NCBI GenBank assembly: GCA_003154555.1
Contig: PMDT01000028.1
Location: forward strand, 13,784 to 34,469
From: Spirochaetaceae bacterium
GTDB lineage: Bacteria; Spirochaetota; Spirochaetia; SZUA-6; Fen-1364
DNA length: 20,686 bases
Direction of reading: 5' to 3'
Shown here: piece after piece, positions 7,209 through 14,469 of the stretch
How positions within the stretch are numbered: position 1 is the first letter of the stretch
Layout of the letters: each line of letters starts with the position of its first letter
Position numbers and translations under genes: made by a program
The notes under the pieces: generated by a model
Seen by the model: only the letters and a program-made list of their open reading frames with translations
What the model was told of the DNA's origin: nothing
Databases searched by the model: none

Positions 7209-7423
7209 GCCCAAGCGCTCACCGGCCCCGTGACGCGGAAATCGATGTACCGCTTCACGGCGGCATCGTTGACATAGCCGAGGCTGATGGCGATCTCGCC
7301 GAAAATCCGGTTGTCGCCGAGTGTCTGCTCAAGGAGCACGTCCTGCACCTGCCAGGCTTTCATTGCACCGATCGATACCATGAAGTCACCGATCTTTACC
7401 GGCTGATTGTTGTCGTCCGCCAT
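7205..7423 (-). CDS. Stand-alone MshEN/GspE-N-like small protein
   Basis: 72 residues from ATG 7423, behind AGGTGAG. Residues about 10-33, from KIGDF to LLEQ, fit the 24-residue pattern (R/K)xGxxLxxxGxxxxxxLxxxLxxQ of the GspE/MshE N-terminal domain. A second copy follows, with FGEIAISLGYV and then DAAVKRYID. In MshE these repeats bind cyclic di-GMP; here Lys replaces the usual first Arg, and the second copy starts RIFG, with one extra residue. No ATPase follows, so the domain stands alone. It overlaps the kinase by 4 bases (GTGA), which ties the two functionally. It may relay cyclic di-GMP, or simply bind the kinase as an adaptor. The domain call is from pattern only and is moderately sure; the role is inferred. 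Confidence 0.7.
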   Translation of the reverse strand: MADDNNQPVKIGDFMVSIGAMKAWQVQDVLLEQTLGDNRIFGEIAISLGYVNDAAVKRYIDFRVTGPVSAWA

Positions 7424-7459
7424 GACTATCTCACCTTTCCGTTGGGCAATGTCACGATC

Positions 7460-7480
7460 GATGCCGGCATGCCCGGCATC
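7460..7480 (-). other. Hairpin between ankyrin and MshEN-like genes
   Basis: A perfect 8-bp inverted repeat (GATGCCGG and CCGGCATC) with a five-base loop lies one base beyond the ankyrin stop codon. No run of T follows on the transcribed strand, so it is not a normal intrinsic terminator. It could be a partial terminator or an mRNA 3'-end stabiliser that sets different levels for the ankyrin protein and the signalling genes behind it. Confidence 0.55.
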
Positions 7481-7481
7481 C

Positions 7482-8156
7482 CTACTTTGCCGCCGCTTCG
7501 AGGGCGGAGAGCACCTGGCCGCCGGAGAGAGCAGGGTTGGATTGCCCGTATTCGAAAGCATTCCTGCCTGCCGCGCTCTGCGCCGTGCCGTCGGCTCCGG
7601 CCGAAAGAAGTGCCGTGACCACCGCGGGATTCCCGTTGGACCAGGCGGCGTACATCAGGGCGGTCATGCCCTTTTCGTCGCGGGCGTTCACGTCCGCGCC
7701 GGCCTGGACCAGGGCGTGGAGGACTTCCACGACGGGATTCGACGCGGCGGCATGCATGACCGTGGTGCGGCCGAGCACGTCGCGGAGGCGGGGGTTCGCT
7801 CCCGCCTGGAGGAGCACCGCGATGACCCCGGGGTCCTGGTTGTACTGCGCGGCGTACATGAGTGCGGTTTCTCCATACCCGTTGCGCGCGTCCACGACCG
7901 CGCCATAGCCCAGAAGCACCTGCACGACCTTGGGGTCGCGGTTGCGCCCGGCGGCGTCCATGAGGGCCGATTCCCCGACGAAATCGCTCGCGTTGAAATC
8001 CGCCCCCGCCTGGAGCGCTATGGTGACCTCAGCGGCTGTTCCCGTTGCCGCGAGGACCCGGAACGTCTTTGCCTGCGCCCCGAGACTGGAAAGTGCGACC
8101 ATTCCCGTGATACAGGCAAAAAGGATCACTCGTGCGACCCTCGATCTATACTGCAT
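7482..8156 (-). CDS. Exported ankyrin-repeat protein
   Basis: 224 residues. The first 29 form a signal peptide (MQYRSRVAR, a hydrophobic core, then GAQA before KTF), so the protein is probably periplasmic. The rest is about five ankyrin repeats: ALMDAAGRN..VVQVLLGYGA, ALMYAAQYN..VIAVLLQAGA, TVMHAAASN..VLHALVQAGA and ALMYAAWSN..VVTALLSAGA, flanked by degenerate caps. ATG 8156 follows GAGGAGG at a good distance, and the longer open frame upstream has no support. A near-consensus sigma-54 promoter at 8206-8221 sits just ahead. Ankyrin repeats bind other proteins; the partner is unknown. It is first in a cluster with a two-component system and may be that system's output or a periplasmic sensor part. 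Confidence 0.88.
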   Translation of the reverse strand: MQYRSRVARVILFACITGMVALSSLGAQAKTFRVLAATGTAAEVTIALQAGADFNASDFVGESALMDAAGRNRDPKVVQVLLGYGAVVDARNGYGETALMYAAQYNQDPGVIAVLLQAGANPRLRDVLGRTTVMHAAASNPVVEVLHALVQAGADVNARDEKGMTALMYAAWSNGNPAVVTALLSAGADGTAQSAAGRNAFEYGQSNPALSGGQVLSALEAAAK

Positions 8157-8205
8157 GCCGTGCCTCCTCGGTCCCCGGCTCCTGCCAGTGACCAGGAAAA
8201 AGCAA

Positions 8206-8221
8206 TGCATGGAGCGTGCCA
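8206..8221 (-). promoter_or_regulatory. Sigma-54 (-24/-12) promoter of the ankyrin gene
   Basis: Read on the minus strand the site is TGGCACG, four bases, ATGCA. It matches the sigma-54 consensus TGGCACG-N4-TTGCA at all positions except the first T of TTGC, with GG and GC at exact spacing. Transcription would start near 8195, giving a leader of about 40 bases with a strong Shine-Dalgarno. The cluster it drives encodes an NtrC-type activator. Confidence 0.75.
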
Positions 8222-8294
8222 GGGACTGAAACGCCTGCAACTCGCTACCAGGATAAGAGTTGCCGATTTTCGCCGCTTCAGGCTCCCCCGACCG

Positions 8295-8312
8295 GTACAA
8301 ACCGGGTTGTAC
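8295..8312. promoter_or_regulatory. Palindrome between ankyrin and desaturase genes
   Basis: A perfect inverted repeat GTACAA-N6-TTGTAC. Its centre is about 108 bases upstream of the predicted sigma-54 start site, the distance usual for an NtrC-type enhancer. It is also about 140 bases upstream of the desaturase, where its right arm could overlap a weak -35 (TTGTAC, 18 bases, AATCAT). It could serve either gene. Confidence 0.4.
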
Positions 8313-8444
8313 GATGTCGGGACGAGCCACAATCATCGTTGTCGTTTTCCGCAGGGGGGGGTCGCGGCGGAAAATATTGCCGAAAGGCTGTGTCCGGTGC
8401 GATCTTTCTGTCACAGCCTGCGGCTGAGAACAGGAGGACATTTC

Positions 8445-9527
8445 ATGTCCGGTTTTGATGCGGGAGCCGCTCAGGCTGCGCCTGTACCTCTGGCTCATCC
8501 CAGCGCGAACTCTCATAAAAAGCCCGAATGGGTTGCCGGATTGAAAAAATACGAAACGCCCAACGCCGGCAAAGCTGCGCTGCAGCTTGTCGACACTCTC
8601 ATCCCGTACCTCGCATTGCTTGCCCTGATGTACCTCACCATGACCTGGAAGCTGCCCTACTGGGTCACGCTCCTCATCGGGCTGCCGGCGAGCGCCTTTA
8701 TGGTCCGCCTCTTCATCTTTTTCCATGACTGTTGCCATGGTTCGTACGTCCGTTCCCGGCTCGGACTGCAGATCCTGGGAAATGTCCTTGGCGTGATCGT
8801 CTTCACCCCCTATTCCGACTGGCGGTACTCACATGGGATTCACCACTCAACGTCGGGGAACCTGGACAAGAGGGGGATCGGCGATGTCTGGACCATGACT
8901 CTCGAAGAGTACGCTGCTTCCTCAAAGGTACGGCGGATGCTCTACAGGTTGTTCCGCAATCCTTTTGTCATGTTCGGGGTGATACCGGCATTTTCATTTC
9001 TCATCCTGCACCGACTGCCGTCGCTGCATTCGCACAGGAACCACGTCCTCAGCGTGCTGTTCACCGATGTGGCCCTGGCAGCCATCATGGTCGCAGCAAG
9101 CCTCACGATCGGGATCAAGGCCTACCTCCTGATCCAGGTGCCGATCATGATTCTCGGGGGGGCGGGCGGCGTCTGGCTTTTCTATATTCAGCACCAGTTC
9201 GACCCTACGTACTGGGCGCGCAACGGGGAATGGGAGTCGATGGGTTCCGCCATGCAGGGCTCCTCGTACTACAAGCTTCCGAAGGTTCTGCAATGGATTT
9301 CGGGCAATATCGGCTTTCACCACATCCACCACCTGCGGCCGCGCATCCCCAACTACAATCTGCAGCGCTGCCTGAACGAAACGCCGGAGCTCCAACTGCC
9401 CGATTCCCTTTCGCTGTGGACAAGCCTGAAATCAGTGCGACTCAAAGTGTGGGATGAAAAGGAGCGCGTCCTGCTCAGCTTCCGGGATTTGAGCCGCCGG
9501 CTCCGGCAACGCCCGGGGATGGTGTGA
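8445..9527 (+). CDS. Membrane-bound fatty acid desaturase
   Basis: 360 residues from ATG 8445, behind AGGAGG at 8432-8437. The three histidine boxes that hold the di-iron centre are present: HDCCH (94-98), HGIHH (130-134) and HHIHH (292-296). The spacing and the WRYSHGIHHSTSGN and NIGFHHIHHLRPRIPNY contexts match the bacterial and plant omega-6/delta-12 type. Hydrophobic pairs lie at about 50-90, 105-122, 175-190 and 205-250. It should insert a cis double bond into acyl chains of membrane lipids, using O2 and an electron donor not found here, so the organism meets oxygen. The first 25 residues are not conserved. It is divergent from the ankyrin gene and shares that control region. Regioselectivity cannot be read from sequence. 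Confidence 0.9.
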   Translation: MSGFDAGAAQAAPVPLAHPSANSHKKPEWVAGLKKYETPNAGKAALQLVDTLIPYLALLALMYLTMTWKLPYWVTLLIGLPASAFMVRLFIFFHDCCHGSYVRSRLGLQILGNVLGVIVFTPYSDWRYSHGIHHSTSGNLDKRGIGDVWTMTLEEYAASSKVRRMLYRLFRNPFVMFGVIPAFSFLILHRLPSLHSHRNHVLSVLFTDVALAAIMVAASLTIGIKAYLLIQVPIMILGGAGGVWLFYIQHQFDPTYWARNGEWESMGSAMQGSSYYKLPKVLQWISGNIGFHHIHHLRPRIPNYNLQRCLNETPELQLPDSLSLWTSLKSVRLKVWDEKERVLLSFRDLSRRLRQRPGMV

Positions 9528-9603
9528 AGGCAGGAATCCCCCGCCACTGATTTCCGCGGAAGAGCCCGCCCGTGCGGTCCTGCGTTGCCCGCCCGCCCCT
9601 GGC

Positions 9604-10821
9604 TCACTGCCCGTGCATTTTCGGCGATTCTTTCAGCGTGAACATCAGGACGCCGCTCCCTGCCAGCAGGATCGCAAGACCGACGAATGAAGGGACGTAC
9701 GAGTTGTTGAATGTGCCTCGGAGCGCGTCCATGAGGACGATGAGCAGGCCCGATGCCTGGACCATCAGCGCGAAGATGCCGTTGCTCGTCCCCTCGGGGG
9801 CAGGGTAGGTGATCTCCGCGCCATACTGGTACGCGACAGGCGTGATGCCGGTGACGCAGAATCCAAGGAAGAAAAAGACGATGGTCTCCAGCACATAGCT
9901 CCTGCCGAGCGCGAGCGCCAGGGTTGCAACCACGCCCACAAAGAGGCCAACGATCAGGACGGGCTTGCGGCGCCTGATCCCATCGGAGACCGCGGGGATC
10001 ACGACGCTTCCGAGGATACCGCCGATCAGCAGCAGGGACGTCAGAAGCACGCCCTGGTCCACGGTCAGGGCTTTCTCTTTGCCAAAGCCGTCGATGAGCG
10101 TAAAAATCGCATTCACGATCCCGCTGCCGAGCACGAGCGCAAGAGAAAGCACATAGACGTTGCGGTTCTTCAGTATCTTTTTCAGACCGTCGAACATGAG
10201 CGCACGCACTTCTTCCCCGGGCGGGCTCGCCGGCGTGGGAGGCTTTGCCCGCGCAAACAGGAGGAACAGGACCGTCGCCGCGGCAGCGGCGATGCCGTAG
10301 ATGAGCTGCATTCCCTCGAAACCACGGGCAGCCACCAGGGAGGGGCTGAGTGATTCACCGAGTCCAATGCCAAGGAAAAGCGAAAGGAATATCACACCGG
10401 TGATCGTCGCGCGCTGCTTCTGCGGAAACCATTCGGCGGCAAGCTTCGTGAATGCGGTCAGGAGAAAAGGCTGGCCGATCGAGATCCCGATCGTGCCGAC
10501 GAGTGCCGCGGTATAGCTCCGCGGGAACACCGCGCGAAGCAGTCCGAACACCGCCATGAGGATCGCGCCGAAGCTGACGGCCTTCTTGAATCCAAACGTA
10601 TCGATGGCCCATGCGGCGGGAAAGGCAACCGGGAGATAAATGAGCAGGAACAGGTTGGCGAGCAGGTCGACATCCGCTCTCTGCACCCCGTAGGACGTCG
10701 CCGCAAGCGATGCCACCGGCGCGTAGCAGATCCAGAGGACCTGCACCATCACGTTGATCAGCATGAACGCGGCGAGCACAACCCACCGCCAGGGATAGAG
10801 CTTCACCTGGGAATCAGTCAC
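9604..10821 (-). CDS. MFS transporter, FLVCR-like
   Basis: 405 residues from GTG 10821, preceded by GGAGGTG at a spacing of 5; ATG 10842 would lie upstream of that Shine-Dalgarno. About twelve hydrophobic segments. The first part resembles the FLVCR branch of the major facilitator superfamily: an RW start to helix 1, a YGV...VD segment, and PVAFPAAWAIDTFGFKKA, the equivalent of the PATWLLD..G loop. It continues with GQPFLLTAFTKLAAEWFP, also similar to FLVCR. A cytoplasmic linker near residues 195-210 separates the halves. Animal FLVCRs carry choline and ethanolamine and were first described for haem; bacterial substrates are mostly unknown. It converges on the desaturase with 76 bases between. 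The superfamily is certain; the FLVCR likeness is moderate and the substrate unknown. Confidence 0.85.
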   Translation of the reverse strand: MTDSQVKLYPWRWVVLAAFMLINVMVQVLWICYAPVASLAATSYGVQRADVDLLANLFLLIYLPVAFPAAWAIDTFGFKKAVSFGAILMAVFGLLRAVFPRSYTAALVGTIGISIGQPFLLTAFTKLAAEWFPQKQRATITGVIFLSLFLGIGLGESLSPSLVAARGFEGMQLIYGIAAAAATVLFLLFARAKPPTPASPPGEEVRALMFDGLKKILKNRNVYVLSLALVLGSGIVNAIFTLIDGFGKEKALTVDQGVLLTSLLLIGGILGSVVIPAVSDGIRRRKPVLIVGLFVGVVATLALALGRSYVLETIVFFFLGFCVTGITPVAYQYGAEITYPAPEGTSNGIFALMVQASGLLIVLMDALRGTFNNSYVPSFVGLAILLAGSGVLMFTLKESPKMHGQ

Positions 10822-10912
10822 GATGTCACCTCCGGCCATCACGTGCTGCGCAGCGTAGAAACTACCTGAAATCGGCGGGCGTCGTAAAGAGGGAGCGCTA
10901 TTCGCCGGCGCG

Positions 10913-10942
10913 TTGACAGATCAGGTTGGGCGGCTTGAAAAT
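10913..10942 (+). promoter_or_regulatory. Sigma-70-type promoter of the FN3 lipoprotein
   Basis: A perfect TTGACA (10913-10918) is followed after 18 bases by GAAAAT (10937-10942, 4 of 6). The predicted leader is about 50 bases and ends in a purine-rich GGGGGAG Shine-Dalgarno before ATG 11000. Confidence 0.45.
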
Positions 10943-10999
10943 GACCGCGATCTCATGATACGAGTACCAAATACGACGTGCCGGAAAAGAGGGGGAGAT

Positions 11000-11476
11000 A
11001 TGACGCATAAAAACGAACGGATTCTGATTCATGCGGCAGGCGTTGCGGTCGTGTTGCTGAGCGTCTTCCTCACGTCCTGCTCCTTCTTGTCCGGCGTCTT
11101 TAACATCATTCCCGCGCCCCCGACAGGAGTCACCGCGACAACGCCGGTATACAACCCAAATGTGAGCACCGGCTCAGGCACTGGCGGCTATCAATTCACC
11201 ATCACCTGGAACGCGGTCGCAAGCGCATCATCATACAACGTCTATCACACATATGGTCCGGCAAGCAGCGTCACGCAACCGGTGGAAGCGTCTGGCGGCG
11301 GGCCCGGAGCAAGCACCACATACGAAAGCAACAATCCCATCACGACCACGAGCTACACTTTCACCATGGGTCATGCTGACCCCTCTGGCTATCAGTTTTA
11401 CTTTGCCGTCACAGGCGTCAACGACGCCGGTGAGAGCGACCTCAGCTCGCCTGCCGTGAATGTCGCGGTGCCTTGA
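11000..11476 (+). CDS. Small lipoprotein with one fibronectin-III-like domain
   Basis: 158 residues. A short charged N-terminus and a hydrophobic core lead to the lipobox LTSC with Cys27, so the mature protein should be lipid-anchored in the envelope. Residues about 35-158 look like a single FN3 domain: PAPPTGVTAT at the start, FTITWNAVASASSYNVY (the conserved Trp strand), YTF..HADPSGYQFYFAVTGVNDAGESDLSSP at the end. The same fold with similar wording occurs in the 954-residue lipoprotein downstream on the other strand. ATG 11000 follows GGGGGAG; the open frame begins earlier but without signal-peptide sense. Such proteins display binding modules; no partner can be named. It converges on the large lipoprotein gene. 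Confidence 0.8.
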   Translation: MTHKNERILIHAAGVAVVLLSVFLTSCSFLSGVFNIIPAPPTGVTATTPVYNPNVSTGSGTGGYQFTITWNAVASASSYNVYHTYGPASSVTQPVEASGGGPGASTTYESNNPITTTSYTFTMGHADPSGYQFYFAVTGVNDAGESDLSSPAVNVAVP

Positions 11477-11481
11477 GCTCA

Positions 11482-11577
11482 GCCGGTCACCGGCCGCGTT
11501 TCTGACGGGCCCGATGCTCTTGCTGCCGTACACTGACGTCACGGCACCGTGCTGTACCCGAGGGTCGCGATCCTCGG
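11482..11577. terminator. Cluster of inverted repeats between convergent lipoprotein genes
   Basis: The 128-base gap holds GCCGG-TCA-CCGGC (11482-11494), a CACGG-CA-CCGTG element inside GTACA...TGTAC arms, and CCGAGG (11558-11563) paired with CCTCGG (11572-11577) around a TCGCGA core. None has a proper T run. Given the convergent genes they may end transcription from both sides. No gene is seen here. Confidence 0.35.
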
Positions 11578-11604
11578 CCCTGAATCGTCGCAGAGCTGCC
11601 CGCT

Positions 11605-14469
11605 TTACGGTACGTTCGTATAGCCGATGGTCACCACCTTGAGATGATCATCGCAAGCGAGAAGCAGGGTGCTCCCCGCGAAATCGAGACCGCCGCTGGC
11701 AGTGCTTGACGAATCATAGCAGTAACCCTTGAAGACCGGCTCAAGGGGATTGGTGACGTCGTACACCTGGAGGCCGCCGTCTCCGCCGGTTCCAACGGAT
11801 GCATAGGCGAAGGAGCCCACCACCTTCACGCGCACCGGATTGTAGCTCCCGTTCAAGGGGATAGCGGCAGCTTTCGCCACAGGATTCAGAGGATTGGAGA
11901 CATCCAGCACGACGAGCCCATTATCAGCCACGAACGCGTAGTTGCCGACGACATCCCCGCCACTGACCGTTGCCGTCAGTGCACGCCATATTCCTTTTTC
12001 AGACGGGTGAGCCGGGTCCGTCACGTCGAGGATCTGCATGTCGGAAGACTCGAATAGGTATAAGAGCGTCCCCACAAGCTTCACCCCGCGACAACTCGAG
12101 GGAGTAGGATAGAGAGCTGTCAAGACCGGGCTGGACGGAGTGGAGACATCAACCACCCGAAGGCCGTTGGCGCCGTCCGCGATCATCGCGTAGTCGCCAT
12201 AGAGCGCAACATCCCGCGGGTCCCCGGCAGAATAGCGGCCCGCCAGGGCAGGGCTTGATGGGTTGGAGGCATTGAATATCTGCAGCCCTGAGCTGCCCGA
12301 CGCCATGTACACCATCGAGCCCACTACCTGCATATACCCACCCGACACCGAGGACACGCTGCCCAGCGGCACAGGAAAGCCGGGGGTGCTGACGTCGTAG
12401 ATTTCCAGCCCGGCTGCCGCAACGTACGCGGTGTTTCCCTGCACCTTCACATCGGTCGCGCCGCCAGCCGCAGTGGTGGCGAGACTGACCGAATAGAATG
12501 GTGGATCAACGGGACTGCCGTAGTCTATAAGCACATTGGGATTGATCACCTCCACGCTGCCATCAACAGTGAATGCATATTTGTCTGAACGGGCGACATG
12601 AGTGGCATAGCGCCCGGAGGGGAGCTGGTAGCTGTCGTACAGCGAAAGCTGCCCCGTGTTCGCGAAGTTGACAATCTGCAGGCCTTTGTCGTAGGAGGCT
12701 ACGTAGGCAAGGTAGTGGCTATAATCCACCGCGAGAGCTGTAGGGGTGCCAGGGACATCGAGGGTTCCAACGGTGGTGAATGAAGAAAAAATGCCGCCAT
12801 TGGTCGATATAGCGATGAAGCCCGAGTAGGCATCCGCAACAAGAATCAGGTTCCCGTTATTCGGCTCCACCCATACATCCTGGGGATAGATCACCGAAGT
12901 ATCCGGAATATTGTTCTGGCTGCCGAACGTCCTTGCGGTGATATTCCCGCCTGACACATCGAATACCCATATGCCATTATTGTAATTCGCTACAAAGAGA
13001 ATGCTGTTATTATAAAGAGCCATGCCTTGGGCATCCTGATTCTTGTTGTATCTATTCGTCGCTGTGATCGAACCCAAGTAACTGGCAACCTGCACTCCCG
13101 AGTAGCCCTCTGAAATGCATGCGTACGTTCCGTTTGCCTTGACGCAGTTGATCTGAGAGACCCCCGCCAATCCCACCGTATTGGAATTAGTCAGGTAAGG
13201 GTTGTTGGGATTGCTGACATCCACAGTCCCGAGCCTCAACGTAGAGCCGTCAAGACCGGCAACAACGAGGGTGATGCTGCCATCAAATGCAATTGCCTGC
13301 GCGTAGCCGGTGCCTGCCAAGCCATTCACGGTTTTGGGGACTCCTGTCATGCCGGGATCGTCAGTGACATTGAAAACTCTCACCACGTCGTCGATTCCGT
13401 CGACTATAGCCGCGTAATATTTCCCTGCCATGAGGAAAACCGCCACATTTGCCACATTTGCTCCGCTCCATGTGCTCGAGATCCGCCTGGTAAGAGATGA
13501 AGGCAGCGGCGTTACGCCCGGCACTGTCGCGCTCGCGACCGTGCTGTATGAGGCGGGAACCACCTCGTACCAGTAGGTCTGGCCCGGCGTTACGGAGTAG
13601 TCAATGAACGACGTCCCGGTAACTGCGCCCGAGAGGTCGAAGAAGTCGGACTGGGATGAACCCAGCGATCTCCACACCTCCACCGGCGTGTTCGCGGCCA
13701 TTGCCTTCCACGTCACCGTGACCTGCCCAGAGAGCGTGGTACTCACCTGGGGCGCAAGGGTGAGAGACGACAGCGGAATGGCTTTCACGATATTCGACCA
13801 GTTGTCGGGACCACTCGAAGAATGCGCCTGAAGCAGGAAGGAGTAGAGCGCGCCATTCTGGAGGCTCGCGATCACGGCTCCCGAAGTCGCCCCATTCAGG
13901 GCCGTGCCGTTGCTCGGGGACGGGGGTGTCCCGTTGGATGTGTAGTACACGGTGTAGCTCTGTGCGAGGGGGACGGGGTCCCAGTTGATTGTCACCTGGT
14001 GATTGCCCGCGGCCGCTGTGAACGAAGGAATCGCCCCGTTGTTGGTGAGCGTAATCGATGCGGTTCCCTTGTTCCCGTTCCAGTCGGTGGCGGTCACTGT
14101 CAGCAGCATCGTGCCCGTGTACCCTGTCGTGGGGAACTGAAAGCTGTATGTTCCATCGGCCCTGAGAGCCGTCGTGATGTCGGCACCGGCGATTGTTGCG
14201 GGGGTGAGGTCGTAGCGAAGGGCCGTGACCTTTCCCGCGGTTCCCGCGGCATCAGAGGTATCCGCCGCGGTGCCCGTCACCACGACGGTTGCCGGATAGG
14301 AGCTTCCGTCGACGGGGAACGTGATGGCAACCGTCGGCTTCACCGCGTCCTTCTGTTTCTGGAGAATGTCCGTCGTGATGGGCAAGGGACATGAAGAAAG
14401 AAGGACGATGCCGGCAGCGAGCAGCGCGCCGACGGCCGATTCGAAAGCCCTGTGCATGCGGTGGCTCAT
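11605..14469 (-). CDS. Large lipoprotein: Ig-like, FN3 and LVIVD repeats
   Basis: 954 residues from ATG 14469, 5 bases after GGAGGAG; GTG 14472 is also possible. Lipobox LSSC with Cys27. Order: an Ig-like domain (about 45-145, PTVAITFPVDGSSYPATVVVTGTA), FN3 domain 1 (about 150-235, VTINWDPVPLAQSYTVYY), FN3 domain 2 (about 236-320, VTVTWKAM...YWYEVVPAS), then about 600 residues of LVIVD-type repeats. The clearest repeat units contain QIFNASNPSSP, RVVDVSTPSSP, QILDVTDPAHP, VVLDVSNPLNP and QVYDVTNPLEP, with more diverged ones before them. These should fold as one or more beta-propellers on the cell surface or in the periplasm. The start overlaps the stop of the transglutaminase-like gene by one base (TGATG). 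Function unknown; probably protein or glycan binding. Confidence 0.9.
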   Translation of the reverse strand: MSHRMHRAFESAVGALLAAGIVLLSSCPLPITTDILQKQKDAVKPTVAITFPVDGSSYPATVVVTGTAADTSDAAGTAGKVTALRYDLTPATIAGADITTALRADGTYSFQFPTTGYTGTMLLTVTATDWNGNKGTASITLTNNGAIPSFTAAAGNHQVTINWDPVPLAQSYTVYYTSNGTPPSPSNGTALNGATSGAVIASLQNGALYSFLLQAHSSSGPDNWSNIVKAIPLSSLTLAPQVSTTLSGQVTVTWKAMAANTPVEVWRSLGSSQSDFFDLSGAVTGTSFIDYSVTPGQTYWYEVVPASYSTVASATVPGVTPLPSSLTRRISSTWSGANVANVAVFLMAGKYYAAIVDGIDDVVRVFNVTDDPGMTGVPKTVNGLAGTGYAQAIAFDGSITLVVAGLDGSTLRLGTVDVSNPNNPYLTNSNTVGLAGVSQINCVKANGTYACISEGYSGVQVASYLGSITATNRYNKNQDAQGMALYNNSILFVANYNNGIWVFDVSGGNITARTFGSQNNIPDTSVIYPQDVWVEPNNGNLILVADAYSGFIAISTNGGIFSSFTTVGTLDVPGTPTALAVDYSHYLAYVASYDKGLQIVNFANTGQLSLYDSYQLPSGRYATHVARSDKYAFTVDGSVEVINPNVLIDYGSPVDPPFYSVSLATTAAGGATDVKVQGNTAYVAAAGLEIYDVSTPGFPVPLGSVSSVSGGYMQVVGSMVYMASGSSGLQIFNASNPSSPALAGRYSAGDPRDVALYGDYAMIADGANGLRVVDVSTPSSPVLTALYPTPSSCRGVKLVGTLLYLFESSDMQILDVTDPAHPSEKGIWRALTATVSGGDVVGNYAFVADNGLVVLDVSNPLNPVAKAAAIPLNGSYNPVRVKVVGSFAYASVGTGGDGGLQVYDVTNPLEPVFKGYCYDSSSTASGGLDFAGSTLLLACDDHLKVVTIGYTNVP

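Noticed and set aside
5131..7233. A 700-codon open frame on the plus strand opposite the two-component genes
   Set aside because: No recognisable motif and a biased charged composition; the minus strand carries complete kinase and response-regulator motifs in the same span.
8361..8381. A CGGC ... TTGC element considered as a sigma-54 promoter for the desaturase
   Set aside because: The spacing between the GG and GC cores is one base too long, which normally abolishes sigma-54 recognition.
9552..9561. The palindrome TTCCGCGGAA between desaturase and MFS genes
   Set aside because: Ten bases, no loop, no T run; neither a terminator nor a convincing operator.
10936..10955. A partial dyad (TGAAAAT ... 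ATCTCA) near the FLVCR-like gene, considered as a third Fur box
   Set aside because: The arms pair poorly, the spacing differs from the two good sites, and it overlaps the -10 region of the opposite gene; not enough to claim iron control.
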